Assembly: GCA_029780415.1 (NCBI GenBank)
Contig: JAKOYN010000061.1
Location: forward strand, 75,326 to 139,325
Direction of reading: 5' to 3'
DNA length: 64,000 bases
Source: RXIX01 sp003989075
Lineage (GTDB): Bacteria > Pseudomonadota > Gammaproteobacteria > Competibacterales > Competibacteraceae
Made by a program: the position numbers and the translations under genes. The notes beneath the pieces are model-generated. The model saw nothing but the letters and a program-made list of their open reading frames with translations, was not told the origin of the DNA and searched no databases. Of this stretch, positions 25,972 through 35,015 are shown piece by piece (the first letter of the stretch is position 1; every line of letters starts with the position of its first letter).

Positions 25972-27156
25972 ATGAGAAAAATCGTAGTAGCACCTGAAAC
26001 CGCGCTTTTGAATTTGGGATTCCGACCCTTCTTTATGGGTGCGGCGATTTTTGCCGTAATCTCAATGGCATTCTGGATGGCGGTTTACTCGTTCCATATG
26101 CCACTGCCAATAGCAGGAATTTCATTATTTCAATGGCATGCCCATGCCATGATCTATGGGTTTTCAATGGCAGTAGTTGCCGGATTCCTGTTGACCGCAG
26201 TTCGTAACTGGACCGGTATACAGACACCCTGTGGCTTCCAGTTGCTGGCACTATTCGTTCTTTGGATATTGCCGAGAGTTATTGAGCTATTTGGTACTCA
26301 GTTGATCATGCTGGCAGCGGTTTTTGATCTTCTATTCATGCTGGGTTTGATTGGTGCAGTTGCATATCCAATTGCCAAGGTCAGGCAGTGGCGACAGTTG
26401 GGTATTGTCATGATGTTGCTGCTGTTGCTGTTAGCTAATGGGTGTTTCTATCTGGGCGCTAGCGGCGTTTTCGAGGAGGGTGTCCGGCTGGGGATTTACG
26501 CTGGCCTGTTTTTAATTATTGGCATGATTCTACTGATAGGCCGGCGCGTCATTACGTTTTTTATTGAGGCCGGCGTTGGCTATCCGGTTAAACTAGTGAA
26601 TGTTTGGTGGCTGGATCAATTGGTGATCGGGCTGTATCTGGTGTTTCTGATAGCTGAAGTGATTTTGCAGCAGCGGATATTGATTGCATTGACTGCGTTG
26701 GGTCTGGCAATTGCTAATTCTGTTCGAATGGTCCGATGGCATACACAGGGAATCTGGAAAAAACCGCTGCTATGGAGCTTGTTTGTTGCATTCGGTTTTA
26801 TAAATCTGGGTTTTTTTATCACCGCATTAAATGCAGTTCTCAGCCTGCCCAACATGATCGCTATTCATGCCTTCAGTATCGGCGGTATTGGTGTTATCAC
26901 CTTGAGCATGATGGCGCGCGTTACCCTGGGTCATACCGGTAGAAGTGTGCACAATCCATCCAAGGCAGTAACGGTGATATTGGCGATCATCATCGCTGCA
27001 GCCATCATTCGTGTCGTTTTGCCGCTGATTGCAGTCCATTATTATGTGATCTGGATTCTGACAGCACAGCTACTATGGATCGTGGCATTTTTTATTTTTG
27101 TTATCGTCCACTGGTCAATGCTGACACAGCCGCGTGTTGATGGACAGTCTGGTTAA
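25972..27156 (+). CDS. nnrS: NnrS family heme/copper-type membrane protein
   Basis: 394 residues with about twelve hydrophobic segments. Family motifs seen: LNLGFRPFFMGAAIFAV at the N terminus, FQWHAHAMIYGFSMAVVAGFLLTAVRNWTG, GRRVITFFIE and IHAFSIGGIGVITLSMMARVTLGHTGR (listed as landmarks; conserved His residues lie in WHAHAM and IHAF). NnrS proteins contain heme and copper and protect against nitric oxide stress in denitrifiers. ATG 25972 follows GGAG at 11 bases. Codon use is more A/T-rich than in the preceding narK fusion, suggesting a different origin. Lies 159 bases after narK. Confidence 0.92.
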   Translation: MRKIVVAPETALLNLGFRPFFMGAAIFAVISMAFWMAVYSFHMPLPIAGISLFQWHAHAMIYGFSMAVVAGFLLTAVRNWTGIQTPCGFQLLALFVLWILPRVIELFGTQLIMLAAVFDLLFMLGLIGAVAYPIAKVRQWRQLGIVMMLLLLLLANGCFYLGASGVFEEGVRLGIYAGLFLIIGMILLIGRRVITFFIEAGVGYPVKLVNVWWLDQLVIGLYLVFLIAEVILQQRILIALTALGLAIANSVRMVRWHTQGIWKKPLLWSLFVAFGFINLGFFITALNAVLSLPNMIAIHAFSIGGIGVITLSMMARVTLGHTGRSVHNPSKAVTVILAIIIAAAIIRVVLPLIAVHYYVIWILTAQLLWIVAFFIFVIVHWSMLTQPRVDGQSG

Positions 27157-27180
27157 CAGCCACAGTCTCGATGCAGACAT

Positions 27181-27240
27181 CCGATGCCGATAAGTAGACT
27201 TACCGTCCCGAAATAGGCAGGGACGGTACGCTCACATCGG
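27181..27240. other. Large stem-loop after nnrS, possible terminator
   Basis: Perfect 9-bp inverted repeat TACCGTCCC / GGGACGGTA (27201-27209 and 27220-27228) with a 10-base loop, enclosed by an outer CCGATG / CATCGG pair (27181-27186 and 27235-27240). It separates nnrS from a convergent small gene. No T tract on either strand. Confidence 0.5.
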
Positions 27241-27288
27241 AGTAATTGACTGATAACACGGTATGCCGCAACTTGGCCAGCAATACTA

Positions 27289-27540
27289 TTATCGGCGATG
27301 AGCAGCGGTATTTTGGTCATCAAGAAATTCTACTGGCGCTGGTGGTGCTGAAGGATCGGCATCTGGCGAATCAGCTGGGATGAGAGCAGCCATATCCAGT
27401 TGTTGCATGGCGGAAATTGCATATTCCCAGCGACCTTCAGCGCATAACCCAAGAATGCCACCTGTTTCATAGGCCGCGCGCGCGCTTTCAATGCAGGCAG
27501 CGCGTACCATTTCAGCAAGAGAGTGCGGGTTAATCGGCAT
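27289..27540 (-). CDS. Small conserved-looking protein of the nitrate cluster, function unknown
   Basis: 83 residues, MPINPHSLAEMVRAACIESA at the N terminus, then ARAAYETGGILGLCAEGRWEYA and an Asp/Pro/Ala-rich tail. ATG 27540 has GGAG 7 bases upstream, which is good evidence that it is translated; the longer open frame before it lacks support. I have a weak memory of similar short proteins near nitrate genes of Thauera- and Azoarcus-like bacteria but cannot assign a function. It is convergent with nnrS and divergent from the second narK, so it shares the 476-base control region. Confidence 0.7.
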   Translation of the reverse strand: MPINPHSLAEMVRAACIESARAAYETGGILGLCAEGRWEYAISAMQQLDMAALIPADSPDADPSAPPAPVEFLDDQNTAAHRR

Positions 27541-27696
27541 TTTTAATCTCCGTGTGTATTTTGATGTGCATCTGACAAGTATTAATGACACTGGGCATGC
27601 CAGCACTGGTGATGATTAGCGGCCATCAGTCACAAGGCTGATGCCGTCTGGCTGTTTTCACCTCCGTCCATTTTCATCCTGACGCCTGCTCAGCAC

Positions 27697-27730
27697 CCGG
27701 TTTTTCGGGTTACCCCCATGGAGTCATGCC
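27697..27730 (+). promoter_or_regulatory. Upstream element A of the second narK
   Basis: Counterpart of 22886-22919: same length and mostly the same bases, with TACCCCC (27711-27717) at the heptamer position and CATGCC at the end. Confidence 0.5.
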
Positions 27731-27809
27731 GGCTAGAACGTAAGGACCTTTCTGATCTGTCGATTTCATAAAAATCATCATAATCAAATTATTGCGTTAT
27801 CTTTTCTAA

Positions 27810-27825
27810 TACCTCAAAAGAGGTA
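27810..27825. promoter_or_regulatory. NarL 7-2-7 type palindrome upstream of the second narK
   Basis: TACCTCAAAAGAGGTA differs from the site at 23000 by one base and is followed by the same ATCC. It lies 99 bases after the heptamer at 27711, almost the same spacing as in the other narK region. It is the best predicted NarL target for the narK-narGHJI transcript. Confidence 0.7.
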
Positions 27826-28016
27826 ATCCACAGTATGAACCGGTAACTGAATACCAATAACCCTGATTTTTTTAGCAATGAGTAACCGGTAGCATTAGAT
27901 ATATAGCACGGGATGGGCAGGTTGTAAGCGCTGACATGCCGCGACCTGTTTATCCAATGGCTCCACTATTTACCGATCACTCATCGCCTATCGCCATTTT
28001 TTGGAGCATATTCCGA

Positions 28017-29369
28017 ATGATCGAACATAATCCCCGTACCTGGTTGAGTTATTGGGCTCCGGAAGATCCAGGGTTTTGGGAGTCTACCGGGAAATCATTG
28101 GCCTGGAAAACCTTGATCATAACTACCCTAAACCTGATGATGGCTTTCATTGTCTGGTTTGTGGTCAGTGCCCTGGTGGTGCGTCTACCAAATGTCGGCT
28201 TCAAATTGAATGCCACCGAGCTGTTCTGGCTGACGGCGATGCCCGGTTTGGCCGCTGGTCTGCTGCGCACCCTGCACACCTTTTTGATACCGATGTATGG
28301 TACCCGCCACGTTGTTACATTCTCGACCCTGTCCTTGCTGATACCAGCGCTGGGCTGGTTTTACGCCGTGCAGGATCCTTCGATGCCCTATTGGGTATTG
28401 CTGACGTTGTCTTTTCTGGCCGGACTCGGTGGCGGCAATTTCTCCTCGTTCATGCCCTCGACTAGCCTGTTTTTTCCCAAGCGCCTGCAAGGTACTGCGC
28501 TGGCTATTCAGGCCGGTATCGGTAATTTCGGGGTCAGCGTAGTGCAATTTTTAACTCCATGGATTATCGGCTTTGCTCTGTTTGGTACACTGGCTGGTGA
28601 GCAGCAGGTCTTTGTCCCTACAGCACCTGGTGCACTGACTAGGCCGATCTGGCTGCAGAATGCTGCGCTGATTTACGTACCCTTCATCATAGTATTCGCG
28701 ATTGCTGCTTGGGCAATGCTGAAATCGGTGCCAGTGCGCGCCAATTTCCAAGAGCAGCTCGATATCTTTCATTTCGGCAATCGGCATGGTTTCTGGATGA
28801 CCTCGCTTTATATCATGACCTTTGGTTCATTTTCCGGATTCGCAGCTACGTTTCCGCTGCTGATTAAACAGCTTTATACCGGATTGCCGGGCGGTCCTGA
28901 TCCACTAGCCTATGCCTTTCTTGGTCCCTTGGTCGGTGCTGCTGCACGGGTAATGGCCGGTCCGATTTCCGATAAGTTTGGTGGCGCCATCGTTACGCAC
29001 TGGTCGGGTATTGGCCTGCTGATCTGCGCGATCGCGGTCACTTTCTATACCCATCCGACTTCAATGGAGCAATTCCCATTATTTGTTGGCTTGATGCTGG
29101 GCATGTTCTTTTTTAGCGGCGTCGGCAACGCCAGCACCTTCAAGCAAATGCCGATGATCTTCGAGCCGCGTCAGGCTGGTGGAATCATTGGCTGGACCGC
29201 AGCAATGGCCTCATTTGGCCCGTTCATTTTCGGCATGCTGATTGGATGGTCATTCTCAGCAACCGGATCACCCAATGCTTTCCTATATGGGCTGGCGCTG
29301 TTCTATATCTTCAATATTTATATTAACTGGTGGTACTACGCGCGCAAAGGTGCCGAGAAACCGTGCTGA
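28017..29369 (+). CDS. narK: NarK2-type nitrate/nitrite transporter
   Basis: 450 residues, single major-facilitator domain of 12 segments. It begins MIEHNPRTWLSYWAPEDPGF and continues FWESTGKSLAWKTLIIT, the NarK2 type N terminus, then LAGLGGGNFSSFMPSTSLFF and FFSGVGNASTFKQMP, the two nitrate signature regions. ATG 28017 is chosen because GGAG (28003-28006) lies 10 bases upstream; an earlier start at 27936 would add unlike sequence. It is most similar to the second half of the fused NarK at 23116. narG follows after 103 bases, so it is probably the first gene of narKGHJI. Confidence 0.93.
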   Translation: MIEHNPRTWLSYWAPEDPGFWESTGKSLAWKTLIITTLNLMMAFIVWFVVSALVVRLPNVGFKLNATELFWLTAMPGLAAGLLRTLHTFLIPMYGTRHVVTFSTLSLLIPALGWFYAVQDPSMPYWVLLTLSFLAGLGGGNFSSFMPSTSLFFPKRLQGTALAIQAGIGNFGVSVVQFLTPWIIGFALFGTLAGEQQVFVPTAPGALTRPIWLQNAALIYVPFIIVFAIAAWAMLKSVPVRANFQEQLDIFHFGNRHGFWMTSLYIMTFGSFSGFAATFPLLIKQLYTGLPGGPDPLAYAFLGPLVGAAARVMAGPISDKFGGAIVTHWSGIGLLICAIAVTFYTHPTSMEQFPLFVGLMLGMFFFSGVGNASTFKQMPMIFEPRQAGGIIGWTAAMASFGPFIFGMLIGWSFSATGSPNAFLYGLALFYIFNIYINWWYYARKGAEKPC

Positions 29370-29430
29370 TTATTTCTTCCCTTTGATGGGAGAGAGTGGT
29401 AAGGGTTAGCTTGATGAACCTGATCCATTT

Positions 29431-29448
29431 TCCCACCGGTGTGTGGGA
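29431..29448. other. Short hairpin before narG
   Basis: Inverted repeat TCCCAC / GTGGGA with a 6-base loop in the narK-narG gap, ending about 25 bases before the narG start. Could mark a processing or partial termination point. Confidence 0.3.
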
Positions 29449-29472
29449 GTCTCTGAAACGAGGTCAATTATC

Positions 29473-32400
29473 ATGAGTCATTTTTTAGACCGGCTGAATT
29501 TTTTCAAGAAAGTTACCGATACCTTCTCAGGCAATCACGGCATGGTCACCAATGAAGATCGTGGTTGGGAGGACGCGTATCGTGCCCGCTGGCAGCATGA
29601 CAAGATCGTGCGTTCTACCCACGGCGTGAATTGCACGGGTTCCTGCAGTTGGAAGATTTATGTCAAGAATGGCTTGGTCACTTGGGAAACCCAGCAGACC
29701 GACTATCCGCGTACCCGTGATGAATTGCCGAATCATGAACCGCGTGGCTGTCCGCGTGGCGCCTCCTATAGCTGGTATCTATACAGTGCCAATCGCGTCA
29801 AATATCCAATGGTGCGCGGCCGCCTGATGAAACTGTGGCGCGCGGCACTGGCTGAGCATCAGGATCCGGTGACAGCCTGGGCCTCGATTGTAGAAGATCC
29901 GGTTAAATCAGCAGAGTACAAGAGCAAGCGTGGTCTGGGCGGTTTCGTGCGCGCGACTTGGCAGGAAGTGAATCCATTGATTGCCGCCGCCAATGTCTAC
30001 ACTGCCAAGCAATACGGTCCGGATCGCATTTATGGCTTCTCGCCAATTCCAGCGATGTCGATGGTTTCCTATGCCGCCGGTTCACGCTATCTGTCTCTGA
30101 TTGGCGGTGCTTGCGGTTCTTTTTATGACTGGTATTGCGATTTGCCGCCCGCGTCACCGATGGTCTGGGGTGAACAGACCGATGTGCCGGAATCAGCTGA
30201 TTGGTACAACTCCACTTTCCTGATGATGTGGGGTTCAAATGTGCCGCAGACGCGCACCCCAGATGCACATTTCATGACCGAGGTGCGCTATCGCGGCACC
30301 AAGACCGTGGTGGTTTGTCCGGATTATTCGGAAGCCTCGAAATTTGCTGATATCTGGTTGCATCCCAAACAGGGCACTGATGCAGCAGTGGCAATGGCCA
30401 TGGGTCATGTCATTCTGCGCGAATTTTATCTGGATGGTCGGTCAGATTATTTCACGGATTATGTCCGTACTAAGACCGATTTTCCGATGCTGGTGCTACT
30501 GGATCCCGGCAAGGATGGCGCCTATGTGAATAGCCGCTTTCTGCATGCCGCTGATCTGGCCGATAACGCAGGTCACATCAACAACCCGGAATGGAAAACC
30601 CTGGCCTTTGATGAAAAGAGCGGTCATCTGATTGTACCTAACGGCTCGATTGGTTTTCGCTGGGGTGAGAAGGAGGGCATGATTGGCAAGTGGAACCTGG
30701 AGGCGAAGGAGGCATTAACCGGTGCCGAGACTCAACTCAGGCTGTCCGTGTCGGAAATTCGCGATACCGTTGTCCCTGTCGCATTCCCCTATTTTGGTGC
30801 AACTCAGCATCCGTATTTTGCCTGCACGCACCATGACCCAATTCAGATACGCCAGGTTCCGGTGAAAAAGGTTCGACTGGCTAATAATACTGAAGCCTTG
30901 GTAGCGACAGTCTACGATCTGACCTTGGCCCAATATGGCCTCGATCGTGGTTTGGGTGGTGATAATGTTGCCCGGACCTATGACGACGATGTGCCCTATA
31001 CACCGGCTTGGCAGGAGAAAATTACTGGCGTACCGCGTGCGCAAATTATCGCTGTAGCCCGGCAGTTTGCCGAGAATGCGGATAAGACACACGGCAAATC
31101 CATGGTCATCATCGGTGCGGCCATGAACCACTGGTATCATATGGATATGAATTACCGGGGCGTCATCAATATGCTGATGATGTGCGGCTGTGTTGGCCAG
31201 AGTGGCGGTGGCTGGTCGCATTATGTTGGTCAGGAGAAATTGCGTCCGCAAACCGGCTGGACTGCATTGGCCTTTGCACTCGATTGGCATCGGCCGCCTC
31301 GGCATATGAATTCTACTTCATTCTGGTATATCCACAGCAGTCAATGGCGGCATGAAAAGCTGTCGATGAGTGAGATTCTGTCGCCGTTGGTCGATCCGCA
31401 GCAATGGCAGGGTACGCAGATTGACTATAACGTGCGCGCCGCGCGCATGGGCTGGCTGCCAACTGCACCGCATTTTGACGTCAATCCTCTGCATGTCGCC
31501 AAGGCTGCTGAAGCGGCTGGACAGGCTCCCACAGCCTATCTGGTGGACAATCTCAAGGCTGGCAATATCGACTTTGCCTTTGCTGATCCTGACAACCCGG
31601 TCAATTTCCCGCGCAATCTGTTTGTGTGGCGCTCCAATTTGCTTGGTTCTTCCGGAAAGGGACATGAATATTTCCTGAAATATCTGCTCGGTACTACGCA
31701 TGGTGTGCAGGGCAAGGATCTTGGTGAGCAGGGTGGTGAGAAACCGCTGGAAGTCAAATGGCGACCGGGCGCCGAAGGCAAGCTTGATTTGCTCGTGACA
31801 TTGGATTTCCGCATGTCTACCACCTGCATGTATTCGGACATCGTGCTGCCAACCGCGACCTGGTATGAGAAGAATGATCTCAATACCAGTGATATGCATC
31901 CGTTTATCCATCCGCTGTCAGCAGCAGTGGATCCGGCATGGGAAGCGCGTACTGACTGGGATATTTTTAAGGAGATTGCCCGGACATTCTCGGAGGTTTG
32001 TGTCGGTCATCTGGGAATCGAGCAGGATGTTATTGCCTTGCCAACCTTGCATGACACGCCAAATGAGCTGGCCATGCCCGATGTCAGGGATTGGAAAAAA
32101 GGCGAATGTGAATTGATTCCAGGCAAGACTGCACCGAATCTGGTCGTGGTTGAGCGTGATTATCCAAATACCTATAAGAAATTTACCTCGGTTGGTCCGT
32201 TGCTGGAAAAAATGGGTAATGGTGGTAAAGGTATTGGCTGGAAAACTGAACACGAGGTTGAGGCGCTCGGATCATTAAACGGTACTGTACGCGAGGCGGG
32301 TATTTCTCAGGGGCGTCCGCGCATTGAAACCGATATTGATGCCGCTGAAATGGTCATGATGTTGGCCCCGGAAACCAATGGTCACGTTGCGGTGAAAGCC

Positions 32401-33231
32401 TGGGCAGCATTGAGTCGGATCACAGGCCGCGACCATAGCCATCTGGCCCTGCCTAAGGAACATGAAAAGATTCGCTTCCGCGATATTCAGGCGCAGCCAC
32501 GCAAGATCATTTCCTCACCAACCTGGTCGGGACTGGAGGATGAAAAGGTCAGCTACAATGCCGGCTATACCAATGTCCACGAATTGATTCCGTGGCGTAC
32601 CGTGACTGGTCGTCAGCAGTTTTATCAGGACCATCCGTGGATGCTTGGTTTTGGCGAGGCGCTGTGTGCCTACCGGCCACCCGTGGATATGAAGACTGTG
32701 GCGCCAATCATTGGTAAAAAGCCTAATGGTCATCAGGAGATTGTGCTGAACTTCATTACACCGCATCAGAAATGGGGGATTCACAGCACCTATACCGATA
32801 ATCTGTTGATGCTGACTTTATCGCGCGGCGGACCGATTATCTGGATATCGGAAAAGGATGCACAAAAAGCGGGAATTGAAGATAACGATTGGATCGAGGC
32901 TTATAACCTAAATGGTGCTATTGCCGCCCGAGCGGTTGTCAGTCAGCGGGTGCCCGAGGGTATGTCGCTGATGTACCACGCTCAGGAAAAGATCGTCAAT
33001 ACACCAGGCTCGGAAATTACGGGCACTCGGGGCGGTATTCATAATTCGGTGACCCGAACGATATTAAAGCCCACTCATATGATCGGCAGCTATGCTCAGC
33101 AGAGCTACGGCTTCAATTATTACGGTACCGTCGGTGCAAATCGCGATGAGTTCATCGTCGTGCGCAAGATGGACCGGATTGACTGGCTGGATGATGAACA
33201 GACAGTTGCAACTGAGACGACGGATCACTGA
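29473..33231 (+). CDS. narG: Respiratory nitrate reductase alpha subunit NarG
   Basis: Catalytic subunit of the cytoplasm-facing membrane nitrate reductase; reduces nitrate to nitrite at a Mo-bis-MGD centre. 1252 residues. The FS0 [4Fe-4S] site is H50, C54, C58 and a cysteine in EPRGCPRGA. The Mo-ligand aspartate region is FYDWYCDLPPASP with WGEQTDVPESADWYN following. The C-terminal molybdopterin-binding part includes THMIGSYAQQSYGFNYYG. ATG 29473 with GAGG at 10 bases upstream is the start. First enzyme gene of narGHJI, with narH 92 bases downstream. Base composition is less GC-rich than in narXL and mobA. Confidence 0.98.
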   Translation: MSHFLDRLNFFKKVTDTFSGNHGMVTNEDRGWEDAYRARWQHDKIVRSTHGVNCTGSCSWKIYVKNGLVTWETQQTDYPRTRDELPNHEPRGCPRGASYSWYLYSANRVKYPMVRGRLMKLWRAALAEHQDPVTAWASIVEDPVKSAEYKSKRGLGGFVRATWQEVNPLIAAANVYTAKQYGPDRIYGFSPIPAMSMVSYAAGSRYLSLIGGACGSFYDWYCDLPPASPMVWGEQTDVPESADWYNSTFLMMWGSNVPQTRTPDAHFMTEVRYRGTKTVVVCPDYSEASKFADIWLHPKQGTDAAVAMAMGHVILREFYLDGRSDYFTDYVRTKTDFPMLVLLDPGKDGAYVNSRFLHAADLADNAGHINNPEWKTLAFDEKSGHLIVPNGSIGFRWGEKEGMIGKWNLEAKEALTGAETQLRLSVSEIRDTVVPVAFPYFGATQHPYFACTHHDPIQIRQVPVKKVRLANNTEALVATVYDLTLAQYGLDRGLGGDNVARTYDDDVPYTPAWQEKITGVPRAQIIAVARQFAENADKTHGKSMVIIGAAMNHWYHMDMNYRGVINMLMMCGCVGQSGGGWSHYVGQEKLRPQTGWTALAFALDWHRPPRHMNSTSFWYIHSSQWRHEKLSMSEILSPLVDPQQWQGTQIDYNVRAARMGWLPTAPHFDVNPLHVAKAAEAAGQAPTAYLVDNLKAGNIDFAFADPDNPVNFPRNLFVWRSNLLGSSGKGHEYFLKYLLGTTHGVQGKDLGEQGGEKPLEVKWRPGAEGKLDLLVTLDFRMSTTCMYSDIVLPTATWYEKNDLNTSDMHPFIHPLSAAVDPAWEARTDWDIFKEIARTFSEVCVGHLGIEQDVIALPTLHDTPNELAMPDVRDWKKGECELIPGKTAPNLVVVERDYPNTYKKFTSVGPLLEKMGNGGKGIGWKTEHEVEALGSLNGTVREAGISQGRPRIETDIDAAEMVMMLAPETNGHVAVKAWAALSRITGRDHSHLALPKEHEKIRFRDIQAQPRKIISSPTWSGLEDEKVSYNAGYTNVHELIPWRTVTGRQQFYQDHPWMLGFGEALCAYRPPVDMKTVAPIIGKKPNGHQEIVLNFITPHQKWGIHSTYTDNLLMLTLSRGGPIIWISEKDAQKAGIEDNDWIEAYNLNGAIAARAVVSQRVPEGMSLMYHAQEKIVNTPGSEITGTRGGIHNSVTRTILKPTHMIGSYAQQSYGFNYYGTVGANRDEFIVVRKMDRIDWLDDEQTVATETTDH

Positions 33232-33323
33232 GAGAAATTGTTAACCGCAAAAGGCACGAAAGGCACAAGGAATTTCTTTGGCGCCTTTCATATCCTGGGT
33301 GGTGAACCAGAAGGAATCATGAG

Positions 33324-34877
33324 ATGAAAGTACGCGCGCAGATTGCTATGGTGTTGAATCTGGACAAATGCATTGGTTGTCATACCTGTTCGGTGACCTG
33401 CAAGAATGTCTGGACTTCCCGTGATGGCATGGAATACGCCTGGTTTAATAATGTCGAAACCAAGCCGGGCGTGGGTTATCCGCGTGAGTGGGAAAACCAG
33501 AAGCGTTGGAATGGTGGCTGGAAACGCGGCAAGGATGGAAAAATCGAGCTTAAGCAGGGTGGTAAGTGGCGGATTTTATCCAATATTTTTGCCAATCCTG
33601 ATATGCCGGCAATTGATGATTATTACGAACCCTGGGATTACGATTATGCGCATTTGCAAAATGCACCGGAATCCAAGGCAATGCCTGTTGCCCGACCGCG
33701 TTCCGCGATTAGTGGCGAGCGGATGCAGAAAATTAATGGTGGGCCAAATTGGGAAGAAATTCTCGGAACGGAATTCGCCAAACGCTCCCGGGATTATAAT
33801 TTCGAGAGTGTACAGAAAGAGATTTACGGCGAATTTGAAAATACCTTTATGATGTATCTGCCTCGCCTATGCGAGCATTGCCTGAATCCAGCCTGTGTTG
33901 CATCCTGTCCATCAGGTGCGATTTATAAGCGCGAGGAAGATGGGATTGTGCTGATTGATCAGGATAAGTGCCGGGGTTGGCGGATGTGCGTTTCCGGCTG
34001 TCCCTATAAAAAGATTTATTATAACTGGAATACTGGAAAGTCGGAAAAATGTATCTTCTGTTATCCGCGCATTGAGTCGGGACAGCCGACGGTTTGTTCG
34101 GAAACATGTGTCGGTCGTATCCGCTATCTTGGCGTTCTACTGTATGACGCTGACCGGATTGAACGGGCTGCCAGTGTCGCCGATGAGCAGAGTTTATATC
34201 AGGCGCAGCTTGATTTATTCCTCGATCCATTCAGTCCAACTGTGCAAGCGGAAGCGCGTGAAGCCGGTATTCCAGAGGCATGGCTGCAGGCAGCCCAGGA
34301 TTCTCCAGTTTACAAGATGGCGATTGACTGGAAGATTGCATTCCCGCTGCATCCTGAATATCGAACTCTGCCGATGGTATGGTATGTGCCGGCCCTGTCG
34401 CCGATCCAGGCCCGCGCTGAAGCGGGTCAGATTGGCATGAATGGCATTATTCCCGATGTCGGCTCATTGAGAATTCCGCTGCGTTATCTGGCCAATCTGT
34501 TAACTGCAGGCGATGAAAAACCGGTCCGGTTGGCCTTGGAGCGGATGTTGGCGATGCGTGCCTATATGCGTAGCAAGACTGTCGATGGCGAAATTCATGA
34601 GGAGCTGCTGAAGTCGGTGAATTTGCGTATCGATCAGGTGGAATCGATGTATCGCTATCTGGCGATTGCTAATTATGAGGATCGTTTTGTTATTCCGACC
34701 TCACACCGTGAATATGCCAGCGCTACCTATGATGCTTTCAGTGAGCGTGGTGGCTGTGGTTTCAGCTTTGGTAACGGCTGTTCGCCAGGTGCCGATAAGA
34801 CAACCCTGTTTGGCAGCAGGAAAATTACCATCCGCCATGCCGATCCTATTCGGGTTGAACCGCCAAATAAATCCTGA
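33324..34877 (+). CDS. narH: Respiratory nitrate reductase beta subunit NarH
   Basis: Electron-transfer subunit with three [4Fe-4S] and one [3Fe-4S] clusters, moving electrons from NarI to NarG. 517 residues. Cysteine groups: C16-IGCHTCSVTC; CEHCLNPACVASCPSG; CRGWRMCVSGCP, where tryptophan replaces the fourth cysteine as in all NarH to give the [3Fe-4S] cluster; and CIFCYPRIESGQPTVCSETC. Preceded by a 92-base gap that contains short repeats of AAAGGCAC-like units (33248-33270). Confidence 0.98.
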   Translation: MKVRAQIAMVLNLDKCIGCHTCSVTCKNVWTSRDGMEYAWFNNVETKPGVGYPREWENQKRWNGGWKRGKDGKIELKQGGKWRILSNIFANPDMPAIDDYYEPWDYDYAHLQNAPESKAMPVARPRSAISGERMQKINGGPNWEEILGTEFAKRSRDYNFESVQKEIYGEFENTFMMYLPRLCEHCLNPACVASCPSGAIYKREEDGIVLIDQDKCRGWRMCVSGCPYKKIYYNWNTGKSEKCIFCYPRIESGQPTVCSETCVGRIRYLGVLLYDADRIERAASVADEQSLYQAQLDLFLDPFSPTVQAEAREAGIPEAWLQAAQDSPVYKMAIDWKIAFPLHPEYRTLPMVWYVPALSPIQARAEAGQIGMNGIIPDVGSLRIPLRYLANLLTAGDEKPVRLALERMLAMRAYMRSKTVDGEIHEELLKSVNLRIDQVESMYRYLAIANYEDRFVIPTSHREYASATYDAFSERGGCGFSFGNGCSPGADKTTLFGSRKITIRHADPIRVEPPNKS

Positions 34878-35015
34878 AAATGGGATTGGGCAGCCGCGCT
34901 TTTGCGAACTGCAAGAGTCAGTGGATTTAAATGAGGTGAATCGAGGCTATATGCATGGTCAGTAATAATGCACGATCGATGTCGCCTCATTCCACGCAAG
35001 ATTCACATGGGTGAA

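Larger units (their letters stand above)
27541..28016. promoter_or_regulatory. Long divergent control region before the second narK
   Basis: 476 bases without a gene between the small minus-strand gene and narK. It holds the two sites listed separately (27697-27730 and 27810-27825) and an A/T-rich patch at about 27770-27810. The stretch after the palindrome also resembles the equivalent part before the narK fusion (CCTGATTTTT and TAGCAT recur). No clear FNR box is visible. Confidence 0.5.

Noticed and set aside
33232..33323. Possible CRISPR-like or regulatory repeat between narG and narH
   Set aside because: Only short AAAGGCAC-like units occur within 25 bases; there is no repeat-spacer pattern and no cas gene.
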